The notes beneath the pieces are model-generated. The model saw only the letters and a program-made list of their open reading frames with translations. It ran no database searches and was not told the origin of the DNA. A program made the position numbers and the translations under genes. This document shows positions 52,501 to 64,000 of a stretch of DNA of 64,000 nucleotides, one piece after another (the stretch's first letter is position 1; every line of letters starts with the position of its first letter). This stretch comes from Colius striatus (lineage: Eukaryota > Chordata > Aves > Coliiformes > Coliidae), in contig NC_084772.1 in assembly GCF_028858725.1 (NCBI RefSeq), positions 17,585,548 through 17,649,547 of the forward strand. Reading direction: 5' to 3'.

Positions 52501-53916
52501 CAGCATGGCTCAACACATGGACTGCCTGTTGTAGTTCATAACCATGTATGAACTGTTCATGCTACCTCAGAAAGCTTCAAGGAATAGCTAGAAGAATTGA
52601 TGGAAGGCTGCTGCTTCTCACAACTGAGTAACATGTCCCCTAGCTTTGTCATGAGCACCAGAAAGGATGCCAGATCTTTCTCCTGCATTATCTGACCATC
52701 CTATGCTTTGGCTTTCTGACATGATATACAGTAATGTGAGCTGGACCTTCTATATGTACCATAAATGGTGCAGTTTTCCTCCCTTACTATTAACTCTTGT
52801 AGCCTATTTAGTATACCAAGAAAAAAGTCTTGCTTATGGACCAATTAAGATGTGTAAACTACTCTCTTGTTTTGGATATGCAAACTACACTGCTGTTACA
52901 TCTTGGAGCATATACTCCTTGATTTTCTACAGTCTGTTTCAAGATATGTGTCCAAAGTATAGTTCACAAACTAAGAACAACCTCCTTTAATGTTGTTTTA
53001 TCCCCAAGCCACAGTGCAGAATTCCTTCAGTAATTGAAATAATTTCTGCCTTAACACTTCTGTAAAATGTCTAGATTCTCTTATTATGTCAAGGTTTTTG
53101 TGCATCTTTGAACAGCTGTAACAGAATTTCCCCTAAACATCTTTCTTGCTTCATGTCCAGCTGCTTTTTCTCCTGTTGCCATTCCAATGTCATAAACATC
53201 ACAAGTAACCAAAAGTTGCAGCCTAATGGCAGTTGATCTTTCAAAGTGGAGGGTTACACACTGAGTTGTTTAGTACTGAGAATCACAAAGGTATGTTTTG
53301 GATGTGTATTTAAATGCATACACTTTTACAGGCATCGAGGGGATATCTGGGGATTGCCTACAGATATTTAGTATTTGATGTATCACTTATTCAAGATTCG
53401 GAAAGCACTTGAGTGGTAAGCCTCAGGGTTAGCAGAGGAACTGCGTGATAAGCCTTAGATCTCACAGAAGAACTGATAGCAAGACCTACCTTTTCATTCC
53501 TCCTCTGATTAAACAGTAGTGCAATAGGGCTTTGCAGTGACAGTGTAACTGAGGGAGACAGAACGAACCAAGGCTGTTTTATAGTCAGTTTTGTTGTTTG
53601 TTTTTTTTTCTTTTTTGAACTGACTAGTCTTTAACTCTGTTTCTGAGAAGGTTACTTTACCCTCTGACTCAAACAGAGACACCTCTGAATGGGGAAAACC
53701 GGTAGCTGCAGCAGTTCTGGGACAGAAACTGCAGACAGTTAGGAGCATGTTCCCCTTTGCAAACATGGTAGCAGCTGCTTTCTATCTGTCACTTCTCACC
53801 ACTATTGTGTGATGGAATCACACTCTTCAAGTTTCAAGAGCCACAACAGAGAGGAAGGAAAGCTGTGGCTCATTTAGGACTGGGTATTATTTTAATGAGC
53901 TTAATAAATCCTATAT

Positions 53917-53949
53917 AGGACTGAGAGTTTCTTTAGAGCTCTCAGTCCT
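53917..53949. repeat. Inverted repeat: 11-bp perfect arms, 11-base loop
   Basis: AGGACTGAGAG (53917-53927) and CTCTCAGTCCT (53939-53949) are exact reverse complements, separated by 11 bases. Another AGGACTG occurs about 40 bases upstream. An arm of this length could arise by chance in 64 kb. Confidence 0.85.
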
Positions 53950-56287
53950 GCAAAGCATGGTGCTCAGTCTGACCTTTAAGCAACATACACCATGTGGAGC
54001 CCTACAAAACTGCACCAGTTCTATGTTGCACCAATTTCAGCAACATCAGCAACCCTAGTGTAAGTAGCTCACCCGCTTTAGCAGTTGTTTTCAGCATGAA
54101 GTTGTTCAGACTTCTCTGAATGGAGCTTAAATGACATTGTACTGCGAATGTCTTTCACTGCCCTAGGTCACCATGTTTACAGACAAAGTCCAGGAGGTCC
54201 ATACTCATGTAGAAACAAACTGATTTGTTTTGTGAAATAAAAACCTACAGAAGATAAGGAGTTGCCATTTTAGTTATTGAAACTCCTCATATGGTTAAAG
54301 CTGAAATGTTCCTGAATGTTAATATTATTCTTGCAAAAGGATGCGTTTCATGTGCAGTATGGTCACTGACCTTCAAAGGGCAACATTCATTGCAGCACCA
54401 TTTATCTCACTTTCAGCAAAGCAGCATAGAAGGAGATCTTTAAGTTACTAATTCTATAGTCGTGGATATCAACTCTTCATCACAGTCAGCCGTGTCATAT
54501 AATCACTGTCATCAAAAGAAATGGATATCTGGATCAGACTGTCTTAAAATGAACAGAGTTCTCACTGTCTCCTCCTAAAGTTAAAGGCTGCTTCTGGAAA
54601 GGACTTTTAACACCTATCTCCCACAGTGGTTGGGACTGAAAATGCACTGGAGGAAAGATCCAGTCAGCCAGCAAACTCTTAGGCTTCCTCTACGAGAAAA
54701 ACATTCACTATAGAAACCTAAAAATGACTCAGGGTCATGAACTGGTATCATTATAAAAGTACCATCACACCTATTTTCTGCCTACAGTACAGTTTTATTA
54801 ATGGCCATGTATTGTAAATGATGCATTCTTGGGCACTCCGCTGCAGAGCACTCAAAAACTAAAAAATTACTTTTATAAAACTATTCCAGTTTGCTTTAAA
54901 ACCAAAAGCTGAGAGGTATGCTTGATAAAGCAAGAAAATTAAAAGCCCTGGGGCTAAATATTTTTATAAAAGTCATTTAAAAAATGGAACTTCAACTTAC
55001 CAAGTTGACCTTACTCATTACAGTGCTGGAAAGATTTGGTTGTGCATAGCTATGAGTATAGCACTGTTTAAATACCATATCAGAATCCACCAGTGGTGTA
55101 ACTCTTGGTGACTTCTTCTATGACATAATCTGGCTGATATGCTAGGTTCTGCTGTCACTTACAGAAACATAATTTACGTGTATTAAAAAAGTTAATGCTA
55201 CCCTACTGTTCAGTAAAGCTATCTTTCCCTCTTTTTTATGAAGCCTTTGGAAAAGGCTTTCAGGTATCTAAAACTAAAATATACCTGAAGGTCCAGCCCT
55301 TAAGTGAAAATATTCACAACTTTCCAGAACATTCATGGTGCACATGACTGTGGCTCTTTTCAGAAAACTGAAGGCATCCTAAAACACAACAGGATTGTGT
55401 TCCCTTTCCTTATGATAAATCTGTGCTGATCACTTGTGCTTCTGTAGCTCAAGAAAGCAGTATATCTCCCCTGGAACATATGGATAAAGCAGTTACTTCC
55501 TTCACCAGCAAGGCCATACAGTTTAGACAGTTTGTACAGTGGTTTCAAGATCATTCCTAATCCCAAAGTGCTTGTTCTACTCTGAAGGCTCTAAGGCACT
55601 TTTCTGTGCTTTTCGCATCCCACCTCACCCCATCCCTTTGTGCTGCTAGCAGAATTTCTCTGGATGTTGCTGGCCTTGTCTTTGGGAAGTCATCTGGCAG
55701 CCCTGCAACCCCTGCAGCTTGTCTCCAGCTGCCTGGCACCCCACCGTCTCTCTCTGCTGCCTCCATGCACAGTAAAGCCTGGAAAGTTAGACAGGTTGTC
55801 CACAGCTGAGTCCACAGAAAACTTGGCTTCAAAATTACACTCAATAGGTAAAGCTTTTGTGTAGGCTACGCAAGTACCATAAGGACAGGGAAGTGTAGCT
55901 TATGTGCTTTCATCAGTGAATGAAAATCACATTCATAATTGGCTACCAGGGACCAGTGAGCTCACAGACCGCTAATGCAAACTACTGCCTGAATTTACCT
56001 CGTGGCTGCCTCTGACCTCTGACACACAGAAGTGGGCTATTTTAGTAGAAATGCATACACTAGTCATGAATTTCATTTGAGAAAATCATGTAATTTTTGG
56101 TTCACTGTCTGCTCTGAAGTGACAGCAGTTCTTCTACATATCCCAACAGTCTCAACAAACTATTTCATAAGTTGGAGGTTGAGAAGAAAATGCTCTTAGG
56201 TCTTTGTTTCCCACAGCACAGTTTATTGTGCCTAGCAAATGGTTTCTCAGGTCAGCAAACCCAACTGCTTTCTTGTTGTCATGCACG

Positions 56288-56319
56288 TTTATCTAAAGGA
56301 TACTAATCCTTTGGATAAA
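56288..56319. repeat. Inverted repeat: 14-bp arms, 4-base loop
   Basis: Arms at 56288-56301 and 56306-56319 pair over 14 positions (one T-G wobble), with the loop ACTA. It lies in CDYL2 intron 1, about 0.5 kb from a second, stronger hairpin. Confidence 0.8.
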
Positions 56320-56782
56320 AAGACTTGGAATATACTTTACTATGGTTAAAAAAAATACAGAAACCAGTAAACACAAAATATTTCAATTCTTTCCTTACAT
56401 TTGATTAGTGCTTTACATGGCTGCTTTCAGAACGTTCCTAAAGTGTCCTTATTAACTTTAAATTAGAATTTTTGAATTCATAGCATGTGATTTTAACAAA
56501 AAACCCAAACACTTAAAATGTCATTTTTTTAAAGGTAGATTATTACATTTTTACAGCATGTGTAGCTGTCATCTATTACCTCTTTTCAAGGTTTTGCACT
56601 TACATAGTGTCATGACTCTAAATAAATTCAGGTGAATGTTTAGCACTTGAATTTTCCACAAAGGAATGAAGATATTGCCCCGTTTCAGAAGGGGTTCAGA
56701 TTAATGCAGAGGTAAAGAAGTTTGTACACAGATGTGGGTAATTATAGAGTTCTATACAGTATAGCACAAGGGAAAACTATTC

Positions 56783-56816
56783 TCTGTATCCATGTGATGG
56801 AACACATGGATACAGA
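56783..56816. repeat. Inverted repeat: 14-bp perfect arms, 6-base loop
   Basis: TCTGTATCCATGTG (56783-56796) and CACATGGATACAGA (56803-56816) are exact reverse complements around the loop ATGGAA. The stem is too short for a typical pre-miRNA. No flanking target-site duplication is evident. Confidence 0.9.
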
Positions 56817-57439
56817 TTTAAGACAATAAGTAGTAAACTTTTTGCATAGCAGAAATAAAACTGAGGCACAGAACTGAACACTGCACATCTTCCTTACATT
56901 TGTTTTTTCTTTAGTCAAAAACGTGCCATCATTAGGAGAAGCATTATTTTTGTAAGCAATAAAGCAAAGAAAATCAGTGACTTATATTGATCTGGTGAAT
57001 GCAGTTGTTATAGTTCTGCACTTAATAAAAATGTTCTCCCTCAAAATAATAACGTGAATTTGAACTTCAAACACAATGATGAGCCCTAACACTTATGATG
57101 AAATTTTATGGCTTCTGAAGCAGCTACAAAATTTCAGACAGAGACATCACACTAGCACCCAAATTTTACAAAACTTAAAGAAATGTGGAGACCATCTGTT
57201 CAGTTAGCTGCAAACCACTTTGCAGGATTTAAGGCCTAGAAAATGAAATCAGCTAACAGAGATATAAAAGGCACCAGTGGCTGGAAGTTTATTCTTTGTA
57301 AATTAGAAATGGGACACACTTTTAACATTAAGGTTATAGCATTTATTTTATAGCACTTAGAAAGATTCACTAATGACAATGAGGTACTTTCTGTGAATCA
57401 TTTCAAATTAAGATGTGATGATTTTCTAATAGATGTTGT

Positions 57440-57563
57440 TTAACTACATCAGAATTTGGGACTTAGTGCAAAACTGCTGAATGAGAAACATTCCCATGTA
57501 ACCCAAGACAGGCTGGATGGATGGAATTGTCCCTTCCAGCTTTCAAATCTGTGAATCTGTGGG
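57440..57563 (+). mobile_element. Short CR1 3'-end remnant
   Basis: The segment GGATGGAATTGTCCCTTCCA followed by TTTCAAATCTGTGAATCTGTG resembles the last 60 bases of a CR1 element in sense orientation (the 'cccttcca ... tctatgaatctatg' tail). The sequence before it is too diverged to align by eye, so the start is uncertain. Confidence 0.6.
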
Positions 57564-60500
57564 CTTGTGCAGTCATGGCAGTTAACTAGTCAAGTCTGGG
57601 CCATCATACTGAAAAGGAACATGGGTTCCTCTTAAATGGAAGTGGCATTGGTACTTCTTTGGTATACTATATATAAAATTTATTCTAGATCTGTGTTCTA
57701 GACATTTTTGAAAATGTTATCAAGACACTCCATCCCTGAAGGTTTTATAATCACACACTGATCATTTGTCAAAAAACCAAAACTGCAGTCACATCGAAAA
57801 AAAATGTGGTATCATGTCATTGACTCTGGAAGGTCACTACTTTAATAGTATCATGGTTTTCAGTTTTAGACTGTACTGCACAATAAACAGCTAAAATGAT
57901 AGAACAACCTCAAACATGCAGAGTCTCTTTTACCATTATTATTAGAACATCTGATGAACAGGCCATTATTAGCCTTTTATTTTAAACAGCAGTTTAAACA
58001 GACCTACAGTTTTAAGAAAGACATGGTGACCAACTGGTCAAGAATGAGTTCTAGTGTGTGAATAAAGTGCACATCACTCTGACGTAGTGGAAGTTTTCTG
58101 TCTCAAATAACTATTTCAGACTCTAAGTCTTTAGAATTATAGACTTTCTTACTGCACATGTAGCCTAGTTACATTCCCTTCATTGAACAGTGCCTGCAAT
58201 TACATAATTAGATTTTATATTGCTGGCTTATGAATCCTGTACCTAGACAGGGAGATGAAAGAAACTAGATCCTAAAATCCAAACTCTGGGGTAGAAGAGA
58301 GCTTAAAAAATCTCTTTGCTCTCTGCTCTCTAAATATCTACCATAAAAAACTTAGAGCCAAATAGATTTTTATGTTGAAGAAAAAATGCAATTATGTTCC
58401 TTGCACAAAACTGAAGTGGCTTATTGATTCACTTGGACAAGCCTCTTCACTCTTAATACGTGTAGTATTATGAAGGGTTTAAAATATAAGAAAGTACACC
58501 ACCAGACAATTGGAAGTGAAAAGATTTCAGTAATTTTTATTATCTTGACTAAAAGTTATTTCATATTGTGTGACCATCAGAGGAAGTTACAAAACACCTC
58601 AGAGTGCTCATCTGAGTAAGAAAAATTTCCAGCAAAATGCAGGAGATGGACAGGTGATTCATACACTTTGTTCCCTTTCTGTCACCTTCAGAAGACTCTT
58701 TCTAGCCATTTAGAGAGAAACTGAAGAATGTTCCGTTCATTTTCCCCAGTGGCTGTCATCTAACTAGCATATATCCTTACACATGTTGGATAATATCTCA
58801 GATTCCCTTTAAAAGTAATTCACAGGTGTGAACTTGCCTTTTAAAATCTGCACTGCTTTTAATTGTGTACATTAATGGAATCAACAAGGCAGAAATGGTA
58901 AAGATAATGTAGCATACGGTACTGCATGTGCTGTATTTGCCCTGTACTACACAGTGCAGATCCTGAATACTGCGTGTGACATTCAACAGCCAAGGGCAAG
59001 GTCTTTTCCAGAATAACACCGAATTTTTATACTCTGTCTTTGGGGCACACTAAGCCATCGTTAGCACTCATCTGACAGACACTCTATACTACATTTTGTG
59101 ATTAACATATTCTGACCACTTAAGTTGAAGAACAAGTTAAACATTATGCTGTGCTATACATTAAAGGCAGGTGCTCACTGCTCCAAGCTCCACCTGCTAT
59201 GCTGTTAAATAATAGCAATGATCATTAGTATCCATTTAGTAGGATAGATTTGGATGGTGCCATATAACTATGAAAATAACATCTCAGAGCAGTATTTGAG
59301 GAAATACGTACTCTCTAGGGAGATTCTCTGATTATTTAAAAACAACCTGTCCATTTGTTTAAGTCCTTCTTCAGTGACCACCTGAAGTTTCTTATTTCAT
59401 TGGAATTCAACTAAAAACTTTACATATGTGCATATCACCTGGAAATCTTCCAAAGAGCAAAGCATAAAATACTTTATTCTTATCTAGAAGGCAAGTTCCG
59501 TTGTGTTCTGGATACCTTATCAAGCCTAGTTAATATCTCTAAAAATATTCCAAAAGCATGAGGTTTATGTCCCTTCACTGGGCTACAGCTGGCAAGCATA
59601 ATAAAACAAGTTCCCAGTATTTCCTGTTGAAGGAGTAAGAATCTAACACTCTTCCATCATGTGCATTAGCGTTAATTTCTACATTATTTTTTCTGTGTAT
59701 GTTTTTGTACACAACTGCTCTTTTGAGAAAAAGAAAGGTTGATGTGTGATCAGAAATTCCTTATGTAATTCTAGAGCCATCAAATCCAGGTGTATTCTTT
59801 TTCCTAGCAAAAGGAAATGTGTATTCATCTTAGTCTCTTACCACTTCCTAGTATGTGAGGAACCTCTTTGTCTTCTCAGGACATTACACTGCATAAATTA
59901 CTGCAAAAGGGATAAATAAAAGCAGCAGGTAGCACAAATACTAACTGCAGATATTTGGCACAAGTTAATCTTGAATCCTTTTCCCTACTTTTATGTTACT
60001 CACTAGGCTTCGAAACAGATTTGCTTCATCAAAATTTCCCTTTTATAGGCTTCTGTACATAAAACTTTCAATGCACCTTTCCCATTTCCCACACAAGGTC
60101 TGAAATCACTTTAGAGAGAGGGTGTTCTTCTCAGATAAGGCACATAAAAATGAAGACAACAGCTGAGGAGGTGAGGAGGACTAGAAACAGAAACTCACAC
60201 TTTCAAGCCTCATCTAAGCATGCTGTTCTGCAGGGCATTCTGTTACTATCTCTGCATAAACCTCCAGGACAGATGCAAGAAGTAAAAGTAAATTTTTAAT
60301 AGCATGTTTCCTCTTATCTTTGTGGTAAATGTATGGTAACCCCTCCCCTTTATCCTTGTCTTTAATTCCTTCATATTGGATGAAGAGCAAATATATAGCT
60401 GCTATTGTGAAGCATGTTGTATGTTCACACTCCAATTTAACACATTCCATGTTCTGTAAATACTGACTTTTCATACAAACACTGAAAATACACTGAATAA

Positions 60501-60868
60501 TTACTTGAAAGTGTATTAAAAAGTATTAAAAAATATATATATTTAATGACTAAGAAAATCTGTTTCATCTTGTGATTAGCTGACTTTGGCCCTCCAACTC
60601 ACCTCTCCCTTGTACATCTCGGAGAGTAGATTGCTTTTGCCATAGGACCTGAACATCAACAAACCTTGATGGTATCAGGTCAAGAAAAGAAGGAAGTTGA
60701 GAGCTGCTTGTGGGAAACTCCCTTCCAGCTGCCTGGTAAATCTAAACTCAAGTTATATCTACTTCCACAGATCATATAGAACTCAGTTTTCCAAATGGAG
60801 CTGCTTTTCCAAGCGGAAGAGAAATAGTAATGAATTAGTAAATTATTATAGGCAAAATTTATATATGG
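57564..60868. other. CDYL2 intron 1, nothing recognised
   Basis: AT-rich unique-looking DNA with short chance frames only; a short TATATATA stretch lies near 60535. Confidence 0.55.
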
Positions 60869-61050
60869 ATTCATAGAATAATGTAGGCTGGAAGGGACTT
60901 TTGGAGATCATGTGATCTCCAAATCCCTTGCTTAAAAGCAGCACCACCTTCATTAGGTTGGTCAGAGTCTTGTTCAGTCAAATTCAGAGTATCTCCAAGG
61001 AGTGATATTCCACAACCTCTCTGGAGATCTGTTCCAGCATTTGACTTCAT
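60869..61050 (-). mobile_element. CR1 LINE 3'-end fragment with internal palindrome
   Basis: The + strand starts ATTCATAGAATAATGTAGGC TGGAAGGGAC, the antisense CR1 tail, and ends near CCACAACCTCTCTGGAGATC and GTTCCAGCATTTGACT. Where the normal element has one GGAGATCATC-like block, this copy has an 11-bp inverted repeat (60900-60910 and 60913-60923, two-base spacer). It is severely truncated at 5' and has no frame. Confidence 0.85.
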
Positions 61051-64000
61051 GTATAGTTTGTACTAGGGATGACAGTGAGGACATCACAAGATTATCATGG
61101 ACTCATTAGAATTAGAAGACTTGATTAGGTGTGAGATTCACAAGAGTCTCTAACAACTTATTAGCCATTTGTTAAAACTCTTTTTTTGTAATTTCATAAA
61201 CCATTTGCAAGTGGGATCTTAGTGTTAAATGGGACCCAGAGGTTTCTTACACTGAAGTGTGGGTTTAAGCTTCCATGCATAAAGTATCTGGAAAGCAGTA
61301 TGGGTGTTAGAGCACCGATGTATGTTGGTCTCTGCACTAACCCTCAATTAATAAGAAGCAGACAGCTGCAGCCTTCCATAGCTTCAGTTTGTGACTGGCA
61401 CAGTGCCACAGAGGGAACATACTCTAGCCTAATCCTAGTGAGACAAATGTAAGGAATAAATCTCAGAAACCCTGCATTTATAAAAATATAGTGCCCCATT
61501 CTAGAGAAGCACATGGAACAAAGCCCTTTGCCACATCATTGCTGTAAACGCATCCAGGAGCAGCTGAGGTATTAACACAACCGCCAAGTTAGGAATCTGA
61601 CTTACAAATACATGGAAAATTTCCTCAGTAATATATTCACTACTTACATATTCAATACTGCTCCGAGCACAGACATTTCTAAATGGTTCCTCAGCTTCAT
61701 CAGAGTTCCAGTCTCACCCTGGCATTTAATACATCTGCGTCATCTGTCAACAGAAAGATAGCCGTCAGCAGGGAGATACTGCATGTGCCACCACAGTAAC
61801 CCTTGGAGTGATCTGGCAGGCATTTTGTGCAGGAAGGCAAGATCTGTACCTTTCCACCAGAGAAACCTGGATGTTGTTCCTTGAGACCTGCCTGAAAGAA
61901 CTAATGGATTTCAGTCTATAGCAACCCCTACAGCTGGAAGTACTGCCAAAGCTTGGCTGAAAATCTATCAGAGGGACTGATCTAAAAGAACTCATCAATT
62001 AACACATCCTTAGCTTGTGTGAATTACCAAGGCTGCAAAAAGACTCACTGAGGTCAAGGAGTGGTGACCATCTGTTGCCAAAGTCAGCTTTCCAGAGCAT
62101 CTAGGGCCTGAGGACAGGAGAAGAGTAACCTGTGATTGTCTCCTCCCAACACAGCCTCCTGATATTGGCCCCCCGGGGGACTCTGCCCTTGCCAGAGAAG
62201 TTCCACGGTAGCATGTGGTCGGAGCCTGCCATGCAGCGTGGTGTAGTCAGTCTAAATCACTGCACAAATGTGTTAGTGTCTTTCATCCACGTTGTAAGCG
62301 AATGTGTCCTCCGACAGAGTCCATCTAAGTGCTCTGAAACACACTCTCATGTTAAATCAATGACTAAGCTTTAATGCCTTTGCATCTCCACGTTTAGAGC
62401 CATGTCTCCACTTTTTAAATGCAGATTTCTAACTAGCTGCACTCTCACATGATTTAAAAAGCATCCATCTGAATAATGCTGACAGCTTTCATAACTGCCT
62501 TTACGACTGTCCATAGATTCCTTCTAGACACTAGTAGTAAGTTGGTTTTACAGTGGATGGCATTCAGACCTCGAACACAAACTAAATCTGCAGTGAAAAC
62601 CAATGCAATAATTGAGACCAGAGCTTGGCCTACTGACCTTGCTTATTTGAATGCTATTTTCGAGGGGATAATGATGTATTATTCTTCCTTTTTGACAATT
62701 ACTCCTTCACAGATCATTTTTGAAATTGTATGTGCCACTTTTCTGTGATGTTGCACTGGTACCCTGGATACTTGCACAATTCTGTTCTTCTATCATGCCA
62801 TTATAGTTGCCTAAAGCATGTTTCTTTATTCCTTTTTTCTACTCTACCTTTCTTCTTGGCTCATTTCTGCATTCTGCCATCATATTAGCTTCATTTGTGC
62901 AACCAAGAAAATGAAGAATTCTCCTGAATTCTAAAAGAAACCTTTGTGTTTCATGACTTTTCTTCTCTTATTATCCCATTACTTTACGAACTGCTACTTC
63001 AGCTTTTCACTGAAAGGACAGCCTTCTATATTGTACAAAGTTACCTATTTTTAGCCTTTTCCTTCTAAAACCTGTCCCCGCATGGTATTATTCACAAATT
63101 TGACTGTTACTACCTTTCCTATATGGATGCTTTCAAACCAGTTGCCTCCTATTCTAGTTTGGATAGAAAGCATGAAATGAATATGTGATTTATCCTTCTG
63201 ACATCTCCTTATCCCTGTCTAGCCATTAATATAATATGGACAGTTCTTCATTTTCTTCTCCCTCCTGTCTCACTGATGGGGGAGAGATTACCATCCTCCT
63301 TCATGTTCAGGCTTGTAAGCTGAGAATTCTTTTGGACTTGCTGCCCTGTCAAATATGTATTGATCATTTCAAAAATACTTACATCTCCCTGTGAATGGTA
63401 GCTAGCAAACACACACTGTCAGTGGGGATTCTTTACACACTATACTCAAAATTGCTATTCCACATCCCATGTCTTATTAACTACCTAACACTCTAATTGG
63501 CCGTTTGTCCAGTTTTCCGACACAGAGCATTTAATTTTTACCAAGACATCATTTCAATACAGGGCATGTTCCTTGAAAATATCTGCAAAGCTCTTACATG
63601 GGCCTTTTTCAAAGATCATTGAAAAATTCACCTCAATTCTCCTCGGTTGTCACACTGTGTTGGTAAAACCTCTCTGATCAGCTCAAGTTCATGCTCCCAT
63701 TGAAATCCTGAGTCCTCAGCACCTATGGAAACCACCAAATGACAAAGAGCTCCCCAAAACATAGGCTCTCACTTCCTTGTGCTTGAGTTTACCCCTTTGC
63801 TGTAAAAGGGCTAAGAAAATATTTTTCTACCTACCACACAAGAACGTGTGGTTTATTTTATGACAGTCGTACTAGTAGCATTTGTAAAGCAATGAGTCAC
63901 TGAGTGGTAGTACAGCACAGTAGTTCAAATATTTATTCATCCTGTATTATAGCTGAACCTTTGTATTTTTTTAATGTGGAATCTTCACGTCTGGCTAAGC
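61051..64000. other. CDYL2 intron 1, mostly nothing recognised
   Basis: A GC-richer block lies at about 61730-62240 and includes a CCCCCGGGGG palindrome at 62170-62179. From 62760 the + strand is pyrimidine-rich, with the tentative LINE remnant near 63.3 kb. No CDYL2 exon 2 signature is present. Confidence 0.45.
63255..63520 (+). mobile_element. Possible very old LINE (L2/L3/CR1-clade) RT remnant
   Basis: The order CTCACTGATGGGGGAGAGAT, CAGGCTTGTAAGCTGAGAAT and, further on, TACCTAACACTCTAATTGG recalls the RT-domain part of L2/L3-type elements, where the protein reads roughly '...QARNLGVILD...'. A translated fragment, ITILLHVQACKLRILLD, keeps that shape. The resemblance is weak and there is no tail, so this is tentative. 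Confidence 0.25.

Larger units (their letters stand above)
49567..57439. other. CDYL2 intron 1, mostly unique DNA
   Basis: No exon recognised. Slightly GC-richer blocks at 52130-52560 and 55570-55800 carry open frames of 95-116 codons that match no family I know. Three inverted repeats (53.9, 56.3, 56.8 kb) are listed separately. Confidence 0.5.
41112..64000 (+). other. CDYL2: CDYL2 intron 1 (5' part; continues past the window)
   Basis: The intron begins with GTAGCG after the exon 1 codon GAG. No open frame to the window end contains the chromodomain signatures expected in exon 2 (VERIVDKRKNKKGK or RWKGY), so at least 22.9 kb of intron is present. A very long first intron fits what is known of this gene in other vertebrates. 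The intron holds a 1.5-kb old CR1, smaller LINE remnants, two hairpins, and otherwise unique AT-rich DNA. Confidence 0.75.

Noticed and set aside
1..64000. tRNA, rRNA, CRISPR arrays and bacterial-type operons or promoters
   Set aside because: No tRNA cloverleaf or B-box, rRNA signature or regularly spaced repeat was noticed by eye, and the sequence is clearly vertebrate nuclear DNA; a covariance-model scan would be needed to exclude small RNA genes.

Overview
This window is vertebrate nuclear DNA, most probably from a bird. The genome type shows in nine degenerate CR1 (chicken repeat 1) LINE copies, several ending in the typical 3' tail of repeated ATTCTRTGAT-like octamers. There are long AT-rich non-coding stretches, no recognisable SINE load, and one dense CpG island. 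No bacterial gene organisation is present. Nearly all short open frames are chance frames in AT-rich non-coding DNA, pieces of CR1, or GC-driven frames in the CpG island.

The only gene I can name is CDYL2 (chromodomain Y-like 2), on the + strand. Its first coding exon at 41088-41111 encodes the eight residues MASGDLYE, followed directly by a GT splice donor. This matches the known CDYL2 N-terminus, and the break falls just before the chromodomain. The exon lies inside a CpG island (about 40380-41960) that holds the promoter and 5' leader. The chromodomain exon and all later exons lie beyond position 64000, so 41112-64000 is the start of a very long intron 1. Positions 1 to about 40300 are upstream intergenic sequence in which I recognise no gene.

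Layout: 1-9185 unique AT-rich DNA with small GC-rich patches at 5.36 and 7.9 kb; 9186-31740 unique DNA with six CR1 copies of different ages; 31741-40300 mostly unique DNA with one protein-like minus-strand frame at 35.6-35.9 kb and an 18-bp E-box palindrome at 34.9 kb; 40380-41960 CpG island and CDYL2 exon 1; 41112-64000 intron 1, with a 1.5-kb old CR1 (48.06-49.57 kb), two strong hairpins at 56.3 and 56.8 kb, and minor CR1 or LINE remnants near 57.5, 60.9 and 63.3 kb.

I did not find a new multigene system. The observations most worth checking are a G-quadruplex-prone stretch beginning five bases after the CDYL2 exon 1 donor, possible extra or poison exons just inside intron 1, the pair of hairpins in the intron, the palindromic E-box, and the protein-like minus-strand frame near 35.7 kb.
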